From contig JAEZIZ010000028.1 of NCBI GenBank assembly GCA_023415915.1, positions 1 through 11,539 of the forward strand: DNA of 11,539 nucleotides, given 5' to 3'. Made by a program: the position numbers and the translations under genes. A model generated the notes under the pieces. The model did not search any database and was not told where the DNA came from. It saw nothing but the letters and a program-made list of their open reading frames with translations. Numbering within the stretch: the stretch's first letter is position 1; each line of letters opens with the position of its first letter. Origin of the DNA: Bacillota bacterium. GTDB lineage: Bacteria > Bacillota > Clostridia > Christensenellales > SZUA-584. Shown in pieces: positions 1 to 6,002 of the stretch.

Positions 1-1
1 C

Positions 2-76
2 TCCTTTGTAGTTTTAGAAACGGTCGGCGAAACCTTTTCTATTCTACTTTTGGAGGTTCTTCTTTTCAAACGCTAA
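2..76 (+). CDS. Possible C-terminal end of an upstream plus-strand gene (partial)
   Basis: A plus-strand frame is open from the window edge and ends in TAA at 74-76. It reads roughly SFVVLETVGETF, then a leucine-rich stretch ending in LLFKR. A strong plus-strand terminator follows 14 bp later, so some plus-strand gene must end about here. A second frame (frame 1) is also open, up to a TAG inside the terminator hairpin; I prefer the frame that stops before the hairpin. The fragment is too short to assign to a family. Confidence 0.3.
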   Translation, partial: SFVVLETVGETFSILLLEVLLFKR

Positions 77-90
77 AGCTATCTGTTCCT

Positions 91-116
91 CCACACGCTT
101 AGCGTGTGGTTTTTTT
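91..116 (+). terminator. Rho-independent terminator, plus strand
   Basis: The stem CCACACGC / GCGTGTGG (8 bp, perfect) closes a TTA loop and is followed directly by seven T. On the minus strand no T-tract follows the hairpin, so it acts in the plus direction, ending a gene that lies mostly left of the window. Confidence 0.85.
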
Positions 117-120
117 ATGA

Positions 121-146
121 TAATAAAGGGAGGCATTAGAGCCTCC
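121..146 (-). terminator. Probable terminator of the ABC exporter operon
   Basis: Read on the minus strand, GGAGGC and GCCTCC form a 6 bp stem around a TCTAAT loop, followed by the T-rich CTTTATTAT. It lies about 35 bp past the stop codon of the permease gene. The T-tract is interrupted, so it may be only moderately efficient. Confidence 0.6.
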
Positions 147-181
147 AATGATAAACGATATTATTAATATGCAAAAGCATG

Positions 182-1069
182 CTATTTGGCTATCCACGAA
201 CGTTTCGAGAGCCGCCATAAAGACAGCAGGAAGAACAGCACGCCCGACGCGGCTATTATTATCGCCATCATCCACGGCTCTACGCGCGAATCGCCGAAAT
301 ACATATATATGCCCTGACTGACGGCGTATTGCTCGCCTGCCGGTGCAGCCGGGCCGGTGAACACCTGCGCCATCGGCGCCGCTGTGAATATCTCGCGCAG
401 CCAGAGGGCGGTGTACGTAAACGGCAGAAATTTCATGAACGTGACGATAGCTTCGGGCAGTACGCCCACCGGCACGTATATGCCCGTTAAGAACCCTATA
501 AGCGTGCCGACTATAGTGCTCAGCGCCGCAAAAGCGTTAACCGACTTGATAAAGCTTGTTATGAAACACACGAACGATGAAAACGCGAATATGCTGAGAA
601 GCAATATGCCGAGTACTTCGAGCATCTCAATGGGAGAGAGCAGCTCTCCGCCCGACGCAACGATATACGCTTCGGATATAGCGAACGCAATAACGTTCAT
701 TATAGCGGATATTAATGCGGAAGCCACCATATAGCCCGCCACGAGCTGGCCGCGCTTTAAAGGCGCCACAAAGAAGTCTTTTACGCGCCCACGCGAAACG
801 TCCTCCACCATGGTGCCGTACGCGCCTAGGCTGACTGTAATCGTGCTCACCGAGAGCGTGCCCGCGAGTATCCAAGAGTTGACAAGCCACCCCGCGGTGT
901 CAGCGTCCATGCCTGTTGCCCTAGTTATCTCCTGCACCTGTATGTTGCCGAGAAACAGCGCGTATAGCATGATGATTATTATTATGGCCATCATGGAGAA
1001 GAACACCGAAGCTTTGTCCCTGAAAAACAACTTTATATTGCGTGATACAATCATTCCTGCCGCGCTCAT
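182..1069 (-). CDS. ABC-2 type exporter permease
   Basis: Membrane subunit of a two-component ABC exporter of the ABC-2 (DrrB/NodJ-like) type, 295 residues, the usual size for the family. The start is the ATG at 1067-1069, which overlaps the ATPase stop as TGATG; the open frame continues upstream, but only antisense to or overlapping the ATPase gene. After an amphipathic N-terminus (MSAAGMIVSRNIKLFFRDK) come about six hydrophobic segments: a first helix with a run of isoleucines near residues 28-35, a helix pair around 65-130, two helices around 150-190, one around 195-220, and a last one near 270-290 before a basic end (RLSKRSWIAK). A larger loop of about 40 residues lies between the last two helices. 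It is cotranscribed with, and translationally coupled to, the ATPase gene. The substrate cannot be told from sequence; drug, lipid or peptide export are the usual roles. Confidence 0.9.
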   Translation of the reverse strand: MSAAGMIVSRNIKLFFRDKASVFFSMMAIIIIIMLYALFLGNIQVQEITRATGMDADTAGWLVNSWILAGTLSVSTITVSLGAYGTMVEDVSRGRVKDFFVAPLKRGQLVAGYMVASALISAIMNVIAFAISEAYIVASGGELLSPIEMLEVLGILLLSIFAFSSFVCFITSFIKSVNAFAALSTIVGTLIGFLTGIYVPVGVLPEAIVTFMKFLPFTYTALWLREIFTAAPMAQVFTGPAAPAGEQYAVSQGIYMYFGDSRVEPWMMAIIIAASGVLFFLLSLWRLSKRSWIAK

Positions 1070-1995
1070 CAGCTGACACCCCCTTCGCGTATGGCGTGTC
1101 CCGTAAGCGCCATGAACACATCGTCCATGCTGCCCCGCACCACCTCGAACTGGAACACGTGGCTTTCTATCTTTTTGAGCAGTTCGAGCGCTTCCATGCT
1201 CGAGCCGCATTTGACTGTTATAAGCCCGCGGTCTTCCTCGTATTTTACGCCCATGGCGTCGAGCTGTTCTTTAAGCCCGCCAATGTTTTTGGGCTGTATT
1301 TTCAGATAATCGCTGCTGTATTTAAGGCGCAGCTCTTCGGGAGTACCCTGCGCCGCTATCCTGCCCTTATCTATTATTGCGACTTTGTGGGCGCTGGCGG
1401 CCTCCTCCATATAATGCGTCGTCATGAAAACCGTCATGCCCGTGCTTTTCTGCAGATTTTCCACCGTTTCCCATACCTTGAGCCTCGTCTGCGGGTCGAG
1501 CCCGGTGGTCGGCTCGTCGAGAAAGAGTATTTTCGGCCTGTGCATCAGCCCGCGCGCCATGTCTACGCGCCGCCTCTGCCCACCCGAGAGCTTGCCGTAC
1601 CTGCGCCCGAGTATGTCCGTAATGGACACCGCCTCCGCCACTTCCCCGACGCGCTGCTTTATCACGCTGGCAGGAAGGTTATAAAGCCCCGCTCTAGTTT
1701 CGAGGTTTTCCCTCACAGTAAGAAGGTCGTCCAGCACCGACTCCTGAAACACCACGCCTATGCACGAGCGCACATGGGCGCTGTCCTTTACCGCGTCGTA
1801 CCCTGAAACCATGACGCTGCCCGCCGTTATCTCCGTCGTGGAGCAAATGGAATTGATAGTGCTGGATTTGCCCGCGCCGTTAGGCCCCAGAAACGCAAAC
1901 AGCGTGCCTTCGTCAACGTCGAACGATATCCCGTCCACAGCCAGCACGTCGCCGTACTTTTTCACAAGCCCGTGGACCTCTATGGATTTCGCCAA
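1069..1995 (-). CDS. ABC exporter ATP-binding protein
   Basis: Cytoplasmic ATPase that powers the permease encoded next to it; 308 residues, DrrA/CcmA-like. All nucleotide-binding motifs are present: Walker A GPNGAGKSS (about 37-45), Q-loop Gln84, signature LSGGQ (136-140), Walker B ILFLDEP with Glu161, D-loop TGLD, and switch His194 in MTTHYMEEA. The ATPase should therefore be active. After residue 225 comes a roughly 80-residue accessory domain of the type seen in drug-export ATPases. I place the start at the TTG at 1993-1995, because GGAGGTG lies 6 nt upstream (2002-2008); the longer frame starting at 2010 would put that ribosome site inside the gene. The stop TGA shares its last A with the permease ATG. 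TTG initiation may lower expression. Confidence 0.93.
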   Translation of the reverse strand: MAKSIEVHGLVKKYGDVLAVDGISFDVDEGTLFAFLGPNGAGKSSTINSICSTTEITAGSVMVSGYDAVKDSAHVRSCIGVVFQESVLDDLLTVRENLETRAGLYNLPASVIKQRVGEVAEAVSITDILGRRYGKLSGGQRRRVDMARGLMHRPKILFLDEPTTGLDPQTRLKVWETVENLQKSTGMTVFMTTHYMEEAASAHKVAIIDKGRIAAQGTPEELRLKYSSDYLKIQPKNIGGLKEQLDAMGVKYEEDRGLITVKCGSSMEALELLKKIESHVFQFEVVRGSMDDVFMALTGHAIREGGVS

Positions 1996-2050
1996 AATAT
2001 TCACCTCCAAAATAATCTCACAAAATGCAAAAATATAATTGCATGTGCAG

Positions 2051-2059
2051 ATTATAGCA
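2051..2059 (-). promoter_or_regulatory. Extended -10 promoter of the ABC exporter operon
   Basis: On the minus strand TGCTATAAT gives a perfect -10 with the TGn extension. No good -35 is found 17 nt upstream (about TACACG), as is common for extended -10 promoters. Transcription would begin near 2044, giving a leader of about 50 nt before the TTG start. Confidence 0.6.
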
Positions 2060-2139
2060 TACGCAACAGCTGACGTGTAGTGTTTTATATCTATATTCCA
2101 AAAAATGCAGCGAGGCTTTTATGGACCCCGTTATTTTCA

Positions 2140-2167
2140 CCCCAGCAAGCCTGGCGTCTTGCCGGGG
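2140..2167 (-). other. Stem-loop between lipoprotein terminator and exporter promoter
   Basis: CCCCAGCAAG and CTTGCCGGGG form a 10 bp stem around an 8-nt loop. Transcribed from the minus strand, the one imperfect pair becomes a G-U wobble and the stem is unbroken; from the plus strand it would be an A-C mismatch. No T-tract follows. It sits just past the terminator of the lipoprotein gene and upstream of the exporter promoter, so it would be transcribed only by readthrough or by a promoter further upstream. Function unknown. Confidence 0.5.
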
Positions 2168-2176
2168 ATCCCGTAT

Positions 2177-2210
2177 AAAAAAACCTGCACAGAGCGGTTC
2201 CGCGCAGGTT
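2177..2210 (-). terminator. Rho-independent terminator of the lipoprotein gene
   Basis: On the minus strand, AACCTGC and GCAGGTT form the outer stem, GCGG-AA-CCGC forms a small inner hairpin, and a run of T follows. It lies about 20 bp after the lipoprotein stop codon. Confidence 0.85.
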
Positions 2211-2231
2211 ATGTTCATTATGCGTTTACTT

Positions 2232-2843
2232 TTACTTTGCCAGTATAGCGTCCAGGTTGCTGACAGCGAGAGCGCCCGCCTGCTTCAGCATATCCCGCAC
2301 TTTTGCCGAATCGGAGCTGCCCACCGCTATGCATATGTAATAGTCTTTGTAAAGTATGTGCAGCCCCGGCGTGCCGAAGAAATATTCGTCGCCTATGCCG
2401 TCCGCCGTATCCTGCTCCTCGTCGGCCACGGCGTCCTTCGTCGTCATATAGATGCTCTCCGGCGTATTGAAGTCATTGTCCATAAACGCCGTTTGCGTCA
2501 GCGATATCTGTAGAAAGTCGCTCGCGTTTGCCGTTTCATAAAAGCATATCTTCTGGCCCACAGCCTTCTGCTCGGTTTTCTTGCCGTCCTTCACATCGCC
2601 TGCGATACCCGCGGCCTCTTCCTTCGATATGAGCTGCTCCGGCTCGATAACGGCCGCCTGGCCTTCGTCCGGAGCCTTGACCGGAGCATCGCTTTTCTGT
2701 TCCTCTGCGCCCTGCTGCTCTTGCTGCCCTTGCTGTGCCTGCTGCGCCGGTGCGCTGCCGCCGGGCTGCACCGTCCCCCCCGAGCATGCCGCAAGCGACA
2801 ACGCCAGTATCAGGGCTATCAATACAGCTGCGATACTTTTCAT
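2232..2843 (-). CDS. Secreted lipoprotein of unknown function
   Basis: A 203-residue lipoprotein. It has a short basic start (MKS), a hydrophobic core and the lipobox LAAC with the lipidated Cys at residue 20, so it should be anchored on the outer face of the cytoplasmic membrane. A low-complexity linker rich in Gln, Glu, Ala and Pro (about 22-65) separates the anchor from a folded domain. That domain begins at LISKEEAAGIAG and has an alternating pattern suggesting an alpha/beta fold (KICFYET, DFLQISLTQ, GLHILYKDYYICIAVG) and a final helix ending LDAILAK. I see no catalytic motif; it resembles small lipoproteins with DUF3558-like or cystatin-like domains, but I cannot place it firmly. The start is supported by AAGGAG 8 nt before ATG. 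It has its own promoter and terminator, so it is expressed independently of the genes upstream. Confidence 0.85.
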   Translation of the reverse strand: MKSIAAVLIALILALSLAACSGGTVQPGGSAPAQQAQQGQQEQQGAEEQKSDAPVKAPDEGQAAVIEPEQLISKEEAAGIAGDVKDGKKTEQKAVGQKICFYETANASDFLQISLTQTAFMDNDFNTPESIYMTTKDAVADEEQDTADGIGDEYFFGTPGLHILYKDYYICIAVGSSDSAKVRDMLKQAGALAVSNLDAILAK

Positions 2844-2901
2844 AAATTTACTCCTTTAATATAGAATAATCACCACATTATAATATCCGTTATATAGCAG
2901 C

Positions 2902-2930
2902 ATTATACAATAGTTCCCATATTTTTTCAA
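2902..2930 (-). promoter_or_regulatory. Sigma-A type promoter of the lipoprotein gene
   Basis: On the minus strand, TTGAAA (2925-2930) and TATAAT (2902-2907) are separated by exactly 17 bp. This is the best vegetative promoter in the window. The start would be near 2895, about 50 nt ahead of the lipoprotein ATG. Confidence 0.8.
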
Positions 2931-2942
2931 CCGCCTGTGAAT

Positions 2943-3281
2943 TTACTTACTTATCATATAAGGCTCGAGCGCGCTAATTACCGAGCCCGTAAAGCTGTCA
3001 GCCGCGCCCCAATCGAAACCAAACAGGCCTTCGCCTCCGCCTCCGCTCACGCAGTGCACGCGCGTCGCGCCGGTAAAGCTGTCCAAAACCGCCGTTAATG
3101 TAAGCCTGTTGCCCGCGCGCATGTAATGCTTTTCAAACACCTGCACTATGCACGCCCCGCACTGCGCCTGTATCTGATACGAGTCTATCATCTCGCCTGT
3201 CATGCTGCCGGCTGTTACCGCCTCGTATATCGCGTTTGCCGCCCCGTTGATATCGAGCGACACAAAAAACGTTTCGTTCAT
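2943..3281 (-). CDS. Small DUF6054-like protein
   Basis: A 112-residue soluble protein without signal peptide or membrane segment. The start is the ATG at 3279-3281, preceded by GAGGTG; an in-frame GTG two codons earlier would overlap that ribosome site. The layout is a short N-terminal helix-containing region (MNETFFVSLDINGAANAIYE), a central strand section with CGACIVQVFEKHYMRAGNRLTLTAVL, a glycine-rich turn (SGGGGEGLFGFDWG), then a final helix ending EPYMISK. This resembles my recollection of the DUF6054 family of Bacillota, of unknown function; a profile search is needed to confirm. It lies 37 bp downstream of the membrane-protease gene on the same strand, so the two probably form one transcript. 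No terminator is visible after it, so readthrough into the lipoprotein gene is possible. Confidence 0.8.
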   Translation of the reverse strand: MNETFFVSLDINGAANAIYEAVTAGSMTGEMIDSYQIQAQCGACIVQVFEKHYMRAGNRLTLTAVLDSFTGATRVHCVSGGGGEGLFGFDWGAADSFTGSVISALEPYMISK

Positions 3282-3318
3282 ACACACCTCTTATAAATCT
3301 TAATATTCGCCTAGCCCC

Positions 3319-4539
3319 TCAGCGCCGCGCGTATTGAGCGGCCATCATATCCGCCAGCCTTTGCTCGGCCTCTTTTACGGCGGAGGCTATGGGGTTTTCC
3401 GATACGCGCTCGTAGTAATCATTCGGCCCTTCCGAGGCTCTTGGCATTAGCGCGTCCACAGCCGCCGCGACGTCCGGACTCGCGTTATACCTCACCATAT
3501 CGGGCGGATAGCCGCACCTTACCGCGTAATGCAGCAGCACCGCCTGTTTAGCGTCGCCCTTTGCCGTCTCCGCTACGCGCAGCGCGTATTGCCTGAACTC
3601 TCTGTACCCCTTGGCAGCGCCCTTCAATATCTTCATTGCGCCGTCCAGCTCTTTCTGCTTTTCGGTGCGCGCCACTACAAGCCGGTTGCGGCCCGCGAAC
3701 AGCAGCAGCGCAATAACGGAGAGAAACAGCGCTGTCGCTATGATATAGCTTGCCGCGCCCTGCTCCGCACTGAAATCGCCCGACAGCACGGAGTAGCCTA
3801 TGTTATACGCTCCCAGCAGCACTGGCGAAACGCAGCCCGTAAAGAAGTTCCACGCGGCGTGAAATCCAAAAGCGCCCCAAAGGCTGCCGGTACGCAGCGT
3901 ATAAAGCGCAAACATCGCGCCCATCAGGAATATAAGCAGCAGTTCGGCAGCGCCCAGGCTGCTGCCGGGTATGTGTATCAGCGTAAACGCAAGCGTGCTT
4001 ATCAGCACTGCCCAAGCGGCGCCGCCCCTGCGCAAAAGCGCCGACATCACGTACCCCCTGAACACTACCTCTTCCGCCGCCGACTGTACGGCGAACGCGC
4101 CGAGGTACAGCGCGGCGAGCCATGTTACCCCCTCATACCTTACCGGCGTTGTAAGCAGCACAGGCGCGACGTACAGCGCGAGCAGCACAAAGCCTGTGCA
4201 AAAGCCCGCGGCGTAGCGCGCGGCAAAGCGCTCCCTTGCTAGCCCTATTGAGCGCAGCGGCCGTTTCTCTATGAAACGCACGTATATAAGCGTAAACGCT
4301 ATGAGCAGCGCTTCAAAGTACAGCGAAAACACTATTACTTCCTGCGACGTCAGCAGCCCTGCGGCTTTTAACGGGCTGCCTCCCGCAGCGGCGGCGTATA
4401 TTAAGCCCGCTATCAGCGAAACGATAAAGTACGACGCGAACACCGCGAGCGTAATGAGCAGTGCAGCCGCCGTGTTCGGAAAAATGTGCGAACATCCCGC
4501 GTCGTTAATATATTCCGGCTTGCGTATCATGTACTTCAT
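3319..4539 (-). CDS. CPBP-family membrane protease with extra C-terminal domain
   Basis: An integral membrane protein of 406 residues. Residues 1-285 are a CPBP (CAAX protease / bacteriocin-processing, ABI) domain with about eight hydrophobic segments. All catalytic motifs are intact: EExxxR (E156, E157, R161 in AAEEVVFRG), FxxxH (F185, H189) and HxxxN (H227, N231 in FHAAWN). The family cleaves or processes membrane or prenylated peptides; the substrate here is unknown. Residues 295-406 form a soluble cytoplasmic tail that the family normally lacks. Its sequence, QAVLLHYAV, then DYYERVSENPIASAVKEAE, resembles the second half of RelA/SpoT-like HD hydrolase domains (LLHD..., YVREIKSNPLAKKVKLAD), with the HD pair changed to H337-Y338. 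The start at ATG 4537-4539 follows AAGGAG at 5-6 nt spacing. It is probably the first gene of an operon with the DUF6054-like gene. Confidence 0.9.
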   Translation of the reverse strand: MKYMIRKPEYINDAGCSHIFPNTAAALLITLAVFASYFIVSLIAGLIYAAAAGGSPLKAAGLLTSQEVIVFSLYFEALLIAFTLIYVRFIEKRPLRSIGLARERFAARYAAGFCTGFVLLALYVAPVLLTTPVRYEGVTWLAALYLGAFAVQSAAEEVVFRGYVMSALLRRGGAAWAVLISTLAFTLIHIPGSSLGAAELLLIFLMGAMFALYTLRTGSLWGAFGFHAAWNFFTGCVSPVLLGAYNIGYSVLSGDFSAEQGAASYIIATALFLSVIALLLFAGRNRLVVARTEKQKELDGAMKILKGAAKGYREFRQYALRVAETAKGDAKQAVLLHYAVRCGYPPDMVRYNASPDVAAAVDALMPRASEGPNDYYERVSENPIASAVKEAEQRLADMMAAQYARR

Positions 4540-4553
4540 ATATGCTCCTTATA

Positions 4554-4583
4554 TCAGCGATTCTGTGCCGCCAGTACGTCTGC
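4554..4583 (-). promoter_or_regulatory. Weak candidate promoter of the CPBP protease gene
   Basis: On the minus strand, TTGTGG and CAGAAT lie 17 bp apart, a few tens of bases before the ATG. The -10 matches only four of six consensus bases, so this is a tentative call. The palindromic repeat sits just upstream of it. Confidence 0.25.
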
Positions 4584-4587
4584 CACA

Positions 4588-4647
4588 AAGGCTCCCCTAT
4601 AAGGGGAGCTGTCGCCGCTCCGACTGAAGGGTATGGATAGGGTATCC
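4588..4647. repeat. Degenerate copy of a clostridial palindromic repeat
   Basis: The element starts with a perfect 8 bp stem, GCTCCCCT-ATA-AGGGGAGC (4591-4609). A second stem follows, GTCG...CGAC (4611-4624), then GAAGGGT and a small hairpin GGATA-GGG-TATCC (4635-4647). The order CTCCCC hairpin, GTCGCCG...CGACTGA, then a G-rich tail, is that of a short repeat I recognise from many gut Clostridia genomes. This copy has diverged in the second half. It sits in the intergenic space between two divergent genes. Confidence 0.65.
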
Positions 4648-4691
4648 GCATAAAGTCACATCTACTATATGTTACCATACCGCTGCCGGTA

Positions 4692-4740
4692 AGTGAATGC
4701 TAAAAGCGCGCAAAAAATGAGAGTAAATGCTAAAAAAAGC
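4692..4740. repeat. Short tandem direct repeat upstream of the 4797 gene
   Basis: GTGAATGCTAAAAGC (4692-4706) recurs as GTAAATGCTAAAAAAAGC (4723-4740), 31 bp apart, or about three helical turns. It lies 25-70 bp upstream of the -10 element of the plus-strand gene, a position suited to a regulator binding site, but no regulator can be named. Confidence 0.35.
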
Positions 4741-4761
4741 TATCCGCTGCGCCGCAGGGTG

Positions 4762-4770
4762 TGGTATACT
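4762..4770 (+). promoter_or_regulatory. Extended -10 promoter of the small membrane protein gene
   Basis: TGGTATACT is an extended -10 (TGn-TATACT) 27 bp before the ATG at 4797. No convincing -35 is seen. The short direct repeats lie directly upstream. Confidence 0.5.
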
Positions 4771-4796
4771 GTTTAAATCAACTTTTGGGAGCTTGT

Positions 4797-5321
4797 ATGA
4801 ACAACATTTTTATAGGCATGCTGTTTGTATTTTTGGACTTCAATATCGATTTCGGTACGACACGGGTTGGGCTGATACCCGATTTTATAGGATATATACT
4901 AATCGCACAGGGCCTTGCTGAACTTACCGCCGGGAATGACAGGTTCTCGCGCGTGCGCCCTGTCGCCATAGGCATGGCAGTATACACCGCCTTGCTGTAC
5001 GCCCTCGACCTGTTCGGCATGCTGCTGACTACCGAGCCGCTTTTAATGTTCCTTCTCGGCCTTGCCTCCACCATACTTTCGCTTTACGTCTCATACAGCG
5101 TCGTTATGGGCATAAACGACCTCGAGGCGGCGCTGGAGCAGGACCTTAACGCCCGCAGCCTGTACACCGCGTGGACGGTGCTCGCGGTGCTCTCTCTTGC
5201 GGTGTATATGCTCTCGCTTTTGCCCGTACTCAGCCTTGTATGCCTCATAGCGGGCTTCATAGTGGGCATAGTGTTCCTCGTAATGCTTAACAGAACGAAG
5301 AACCTTTATTACAACGGATAA
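4797..5321 (+). CDS. Small multi-pass membrane protein, unknown function
   Basis: A 174-residue integral membrane protein. I place the start at ATG 4797, 5 nt after GGGAG; the longer GTG frame at 4761 would overlap the promoter. The first segment contains the conserved-looking FLDFNIDFGTTRVGLIPDFIGYILIAQGLAEL region, in short motifs: a re-entrant or first helix, GLIPDFIGY, then a helix ending in Glu. Three to four clear transmembrane helices follow (about 58-78, 80-105, 121-142, 143-165), with a short acidic loop (NDLEAALEQD) and a polar end (NRTKNLYYNG). The pattern is familiar from unannotated Clostridia membrane proteins, but I know no function. It is a single-gene unit, divergent from the protease gene and followed by the REP-RAYT unit. 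Confidence 0.85.
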   Translation: MNNIFIGMLFVFLDFNIDFGTTRVGLIPDFIGYILIAQGLAELTAGNDRFSRVRPVAIGMAVYTALLYALDLFGMLLTTEPLLMFLLGLASTILSLYVSYSVVMGINDLEAALEQDLNARSLYTAWTVLAVLSLAVYMLSLLPVLSLVCLIAGFIVGIVFLVMLNRTKNLYYNG

Positions 5322-5437
5322 AAACATAAGCGTAAAAGGAAAACGCTGGCGCACAATGTGCGCCCCTGCGATGCATCTTCCTGCAATTAATACCTGTTAT
5401 AACAAAAAACGGACGCCGTCGCATCTGTCTCTATGTT
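5322..5437 (-). repeat. REP repeat, downstream copy
   Basis: The copy lying after the 3' end of the transposase gene. It holds the palindrome GGCGCACA-A-TGTGCGCC (5348-5364, 8 bp arms), the shared block CTGCAATTAATACCT, and a hairpin at 5409-5428. It begins immediately after the stop codon of the 4-helix membrane protein, so the palindrome may also serve as the 3' end structure of that transcript. Confidence 0.75.
5401..5430 (-). terminator. Terminator of the RAYT gene, within the REP repeat
   Basis: On the minus strand, ACAGATGC-GACG-GCGTCCGT forms an 8-position stem with one mismatch and one G-T pair, followed by TTTTTTGTT. It lies about 70 bp past the transposase stop. It is the diverged counterpart of the perfect hairpin at 6086-6105. 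Confidence 0.55.
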
Positions 5438-5499
5438 TGTTAGTATTGTATTGATACGGTCGGGTAGTATCGCGTATTCATTATGACATTCCTATAATA

Positions 5500-5991
5500 T
5501 TATTTCATCTGTTTATCGTCATCTTTCCGTTTCAACGGGTTCGTGTCTATGTATTCCCATATCTCCCGGTAATCATGGTCGTTTCTAATAATGTGGTCGT
5601 AAAACGACTTTTGCCATATACATTCCCCCGTTTGTTTTGTAACGTATTCTTTCATTTGCTTAATTATTCTTGAGATCGTAGGGGCGCACACTGTGCGCCC
5701 GCTTATATTATCTGCTGTTATCTGCAATATCATATGAATGTGATCGGGCATTACCACGTATTTATCAACTCTTACATTAGGGTAAACAACCGATATGTTA
5801 TTAATTGCAGTTTCTACAACCAAGCCTGTATTTGAAAGATGAATTTCCTCTCCCGGGAGAATATTATTTAAAGCTGCGTTACTCCAAAACATCTTTCTCT
5901 TGTCTTTCACACAAACGGTAATAAAATACGCTCCGGCCTGGCTGTAATCATACTCCTTTAACCTGTTCGGTTTTCGTTCCGGCATATCCAT
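5500..5991 (-). CDS. REP-associated tyrosine transposase (RAYT, Y1 HUH family)
   Basis: A single-domain HUH endonuclease of 163 residues (IS200-like Y1 fold), complete. It opens with the RAYT hallmark RKPNRLKEYDYSQAGAYFITVC. The metal-binding motif is His84-Ile-His86 in MPDHIHMI and the catalytic tyrosine is Tyr131 in WQKSFYDHIIR. The end, YREIWEYIDTNP, is typical of the family. Such enzymes cut and join single-stranded DNA at REP hairpins. The start ATG (5989-5991) is set by GAGGTG 4 nt upstream; the longer frame to 6036 would run into the repeat palindrome. The linker after the HUH motif (SGRTVCAPTIS, about 97-107) is encoded by an inverted copy of the palindrome. A REP copy lies about 40 bp before the start codon, so the enzyme could bind its own leader, but this is inference. 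Confidence 0.93.
   Translation of the reverse strand: MDMPERKPNRLKEYDYSQAGAYFITVCVKDKRKMFWSNAALNNILPGEEIHLSNTGLVVETAINNISVVYPNVRVDKYVVMPDHIHMILQITADNISGRTVCAPTISRIIKQMKEYVTKQTGECIWQKSFYDHIIRNDHDYREIWEYIDTNPLKRKDDDKQMK
5674..5702 (+). repeat. Inverted REP palindrome inside the RAYT coding sequence
   Basis: GGGCGCACA-C-TGTGCGCCC (5682-5700) is a perfect palindrome with 9 bp arms. On the plus strand it is preceded by GATCGTAG. The flanking copies carry the same ATCGTAGG lead, but on the minus strand, so this copy is inverted relative to them. It encodes the variable linker between the HUH motif and the next helix. Confidence 0.8.
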
Positions 5992-6002
5992 AAAACACCT
6001 CG

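Noticed and set aside
1067..1210. Longer N-terminus for the ABC permease
   Set aside because: The extension overlaps the ATPase gene out of frame and reads as arginine-rich noise. The TGATG junction gives the true start.
1042..1806. 254-codon open frame on the plus strand
   Set aside because: It is antisense to the ABC ATPase gene, which has every family motif. Its own translation is rich in His, Arg and Tyr, with no recognisable domain and no ribosome site.
3529..4242. 237-codon plus-strand open frame
   Set aside because: It is the shadow of the CPBP protease gene. Its composition (many Arg, Gln, His) is typical of a false frame in GC-rich DNA.
5450..5470. Hairpin GATAC...GTATC as a regulatory site
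   Set aside because: The stem is only 5 bp with a 9-nt loop, with no promoter or gene start nearby. It is likely chance.
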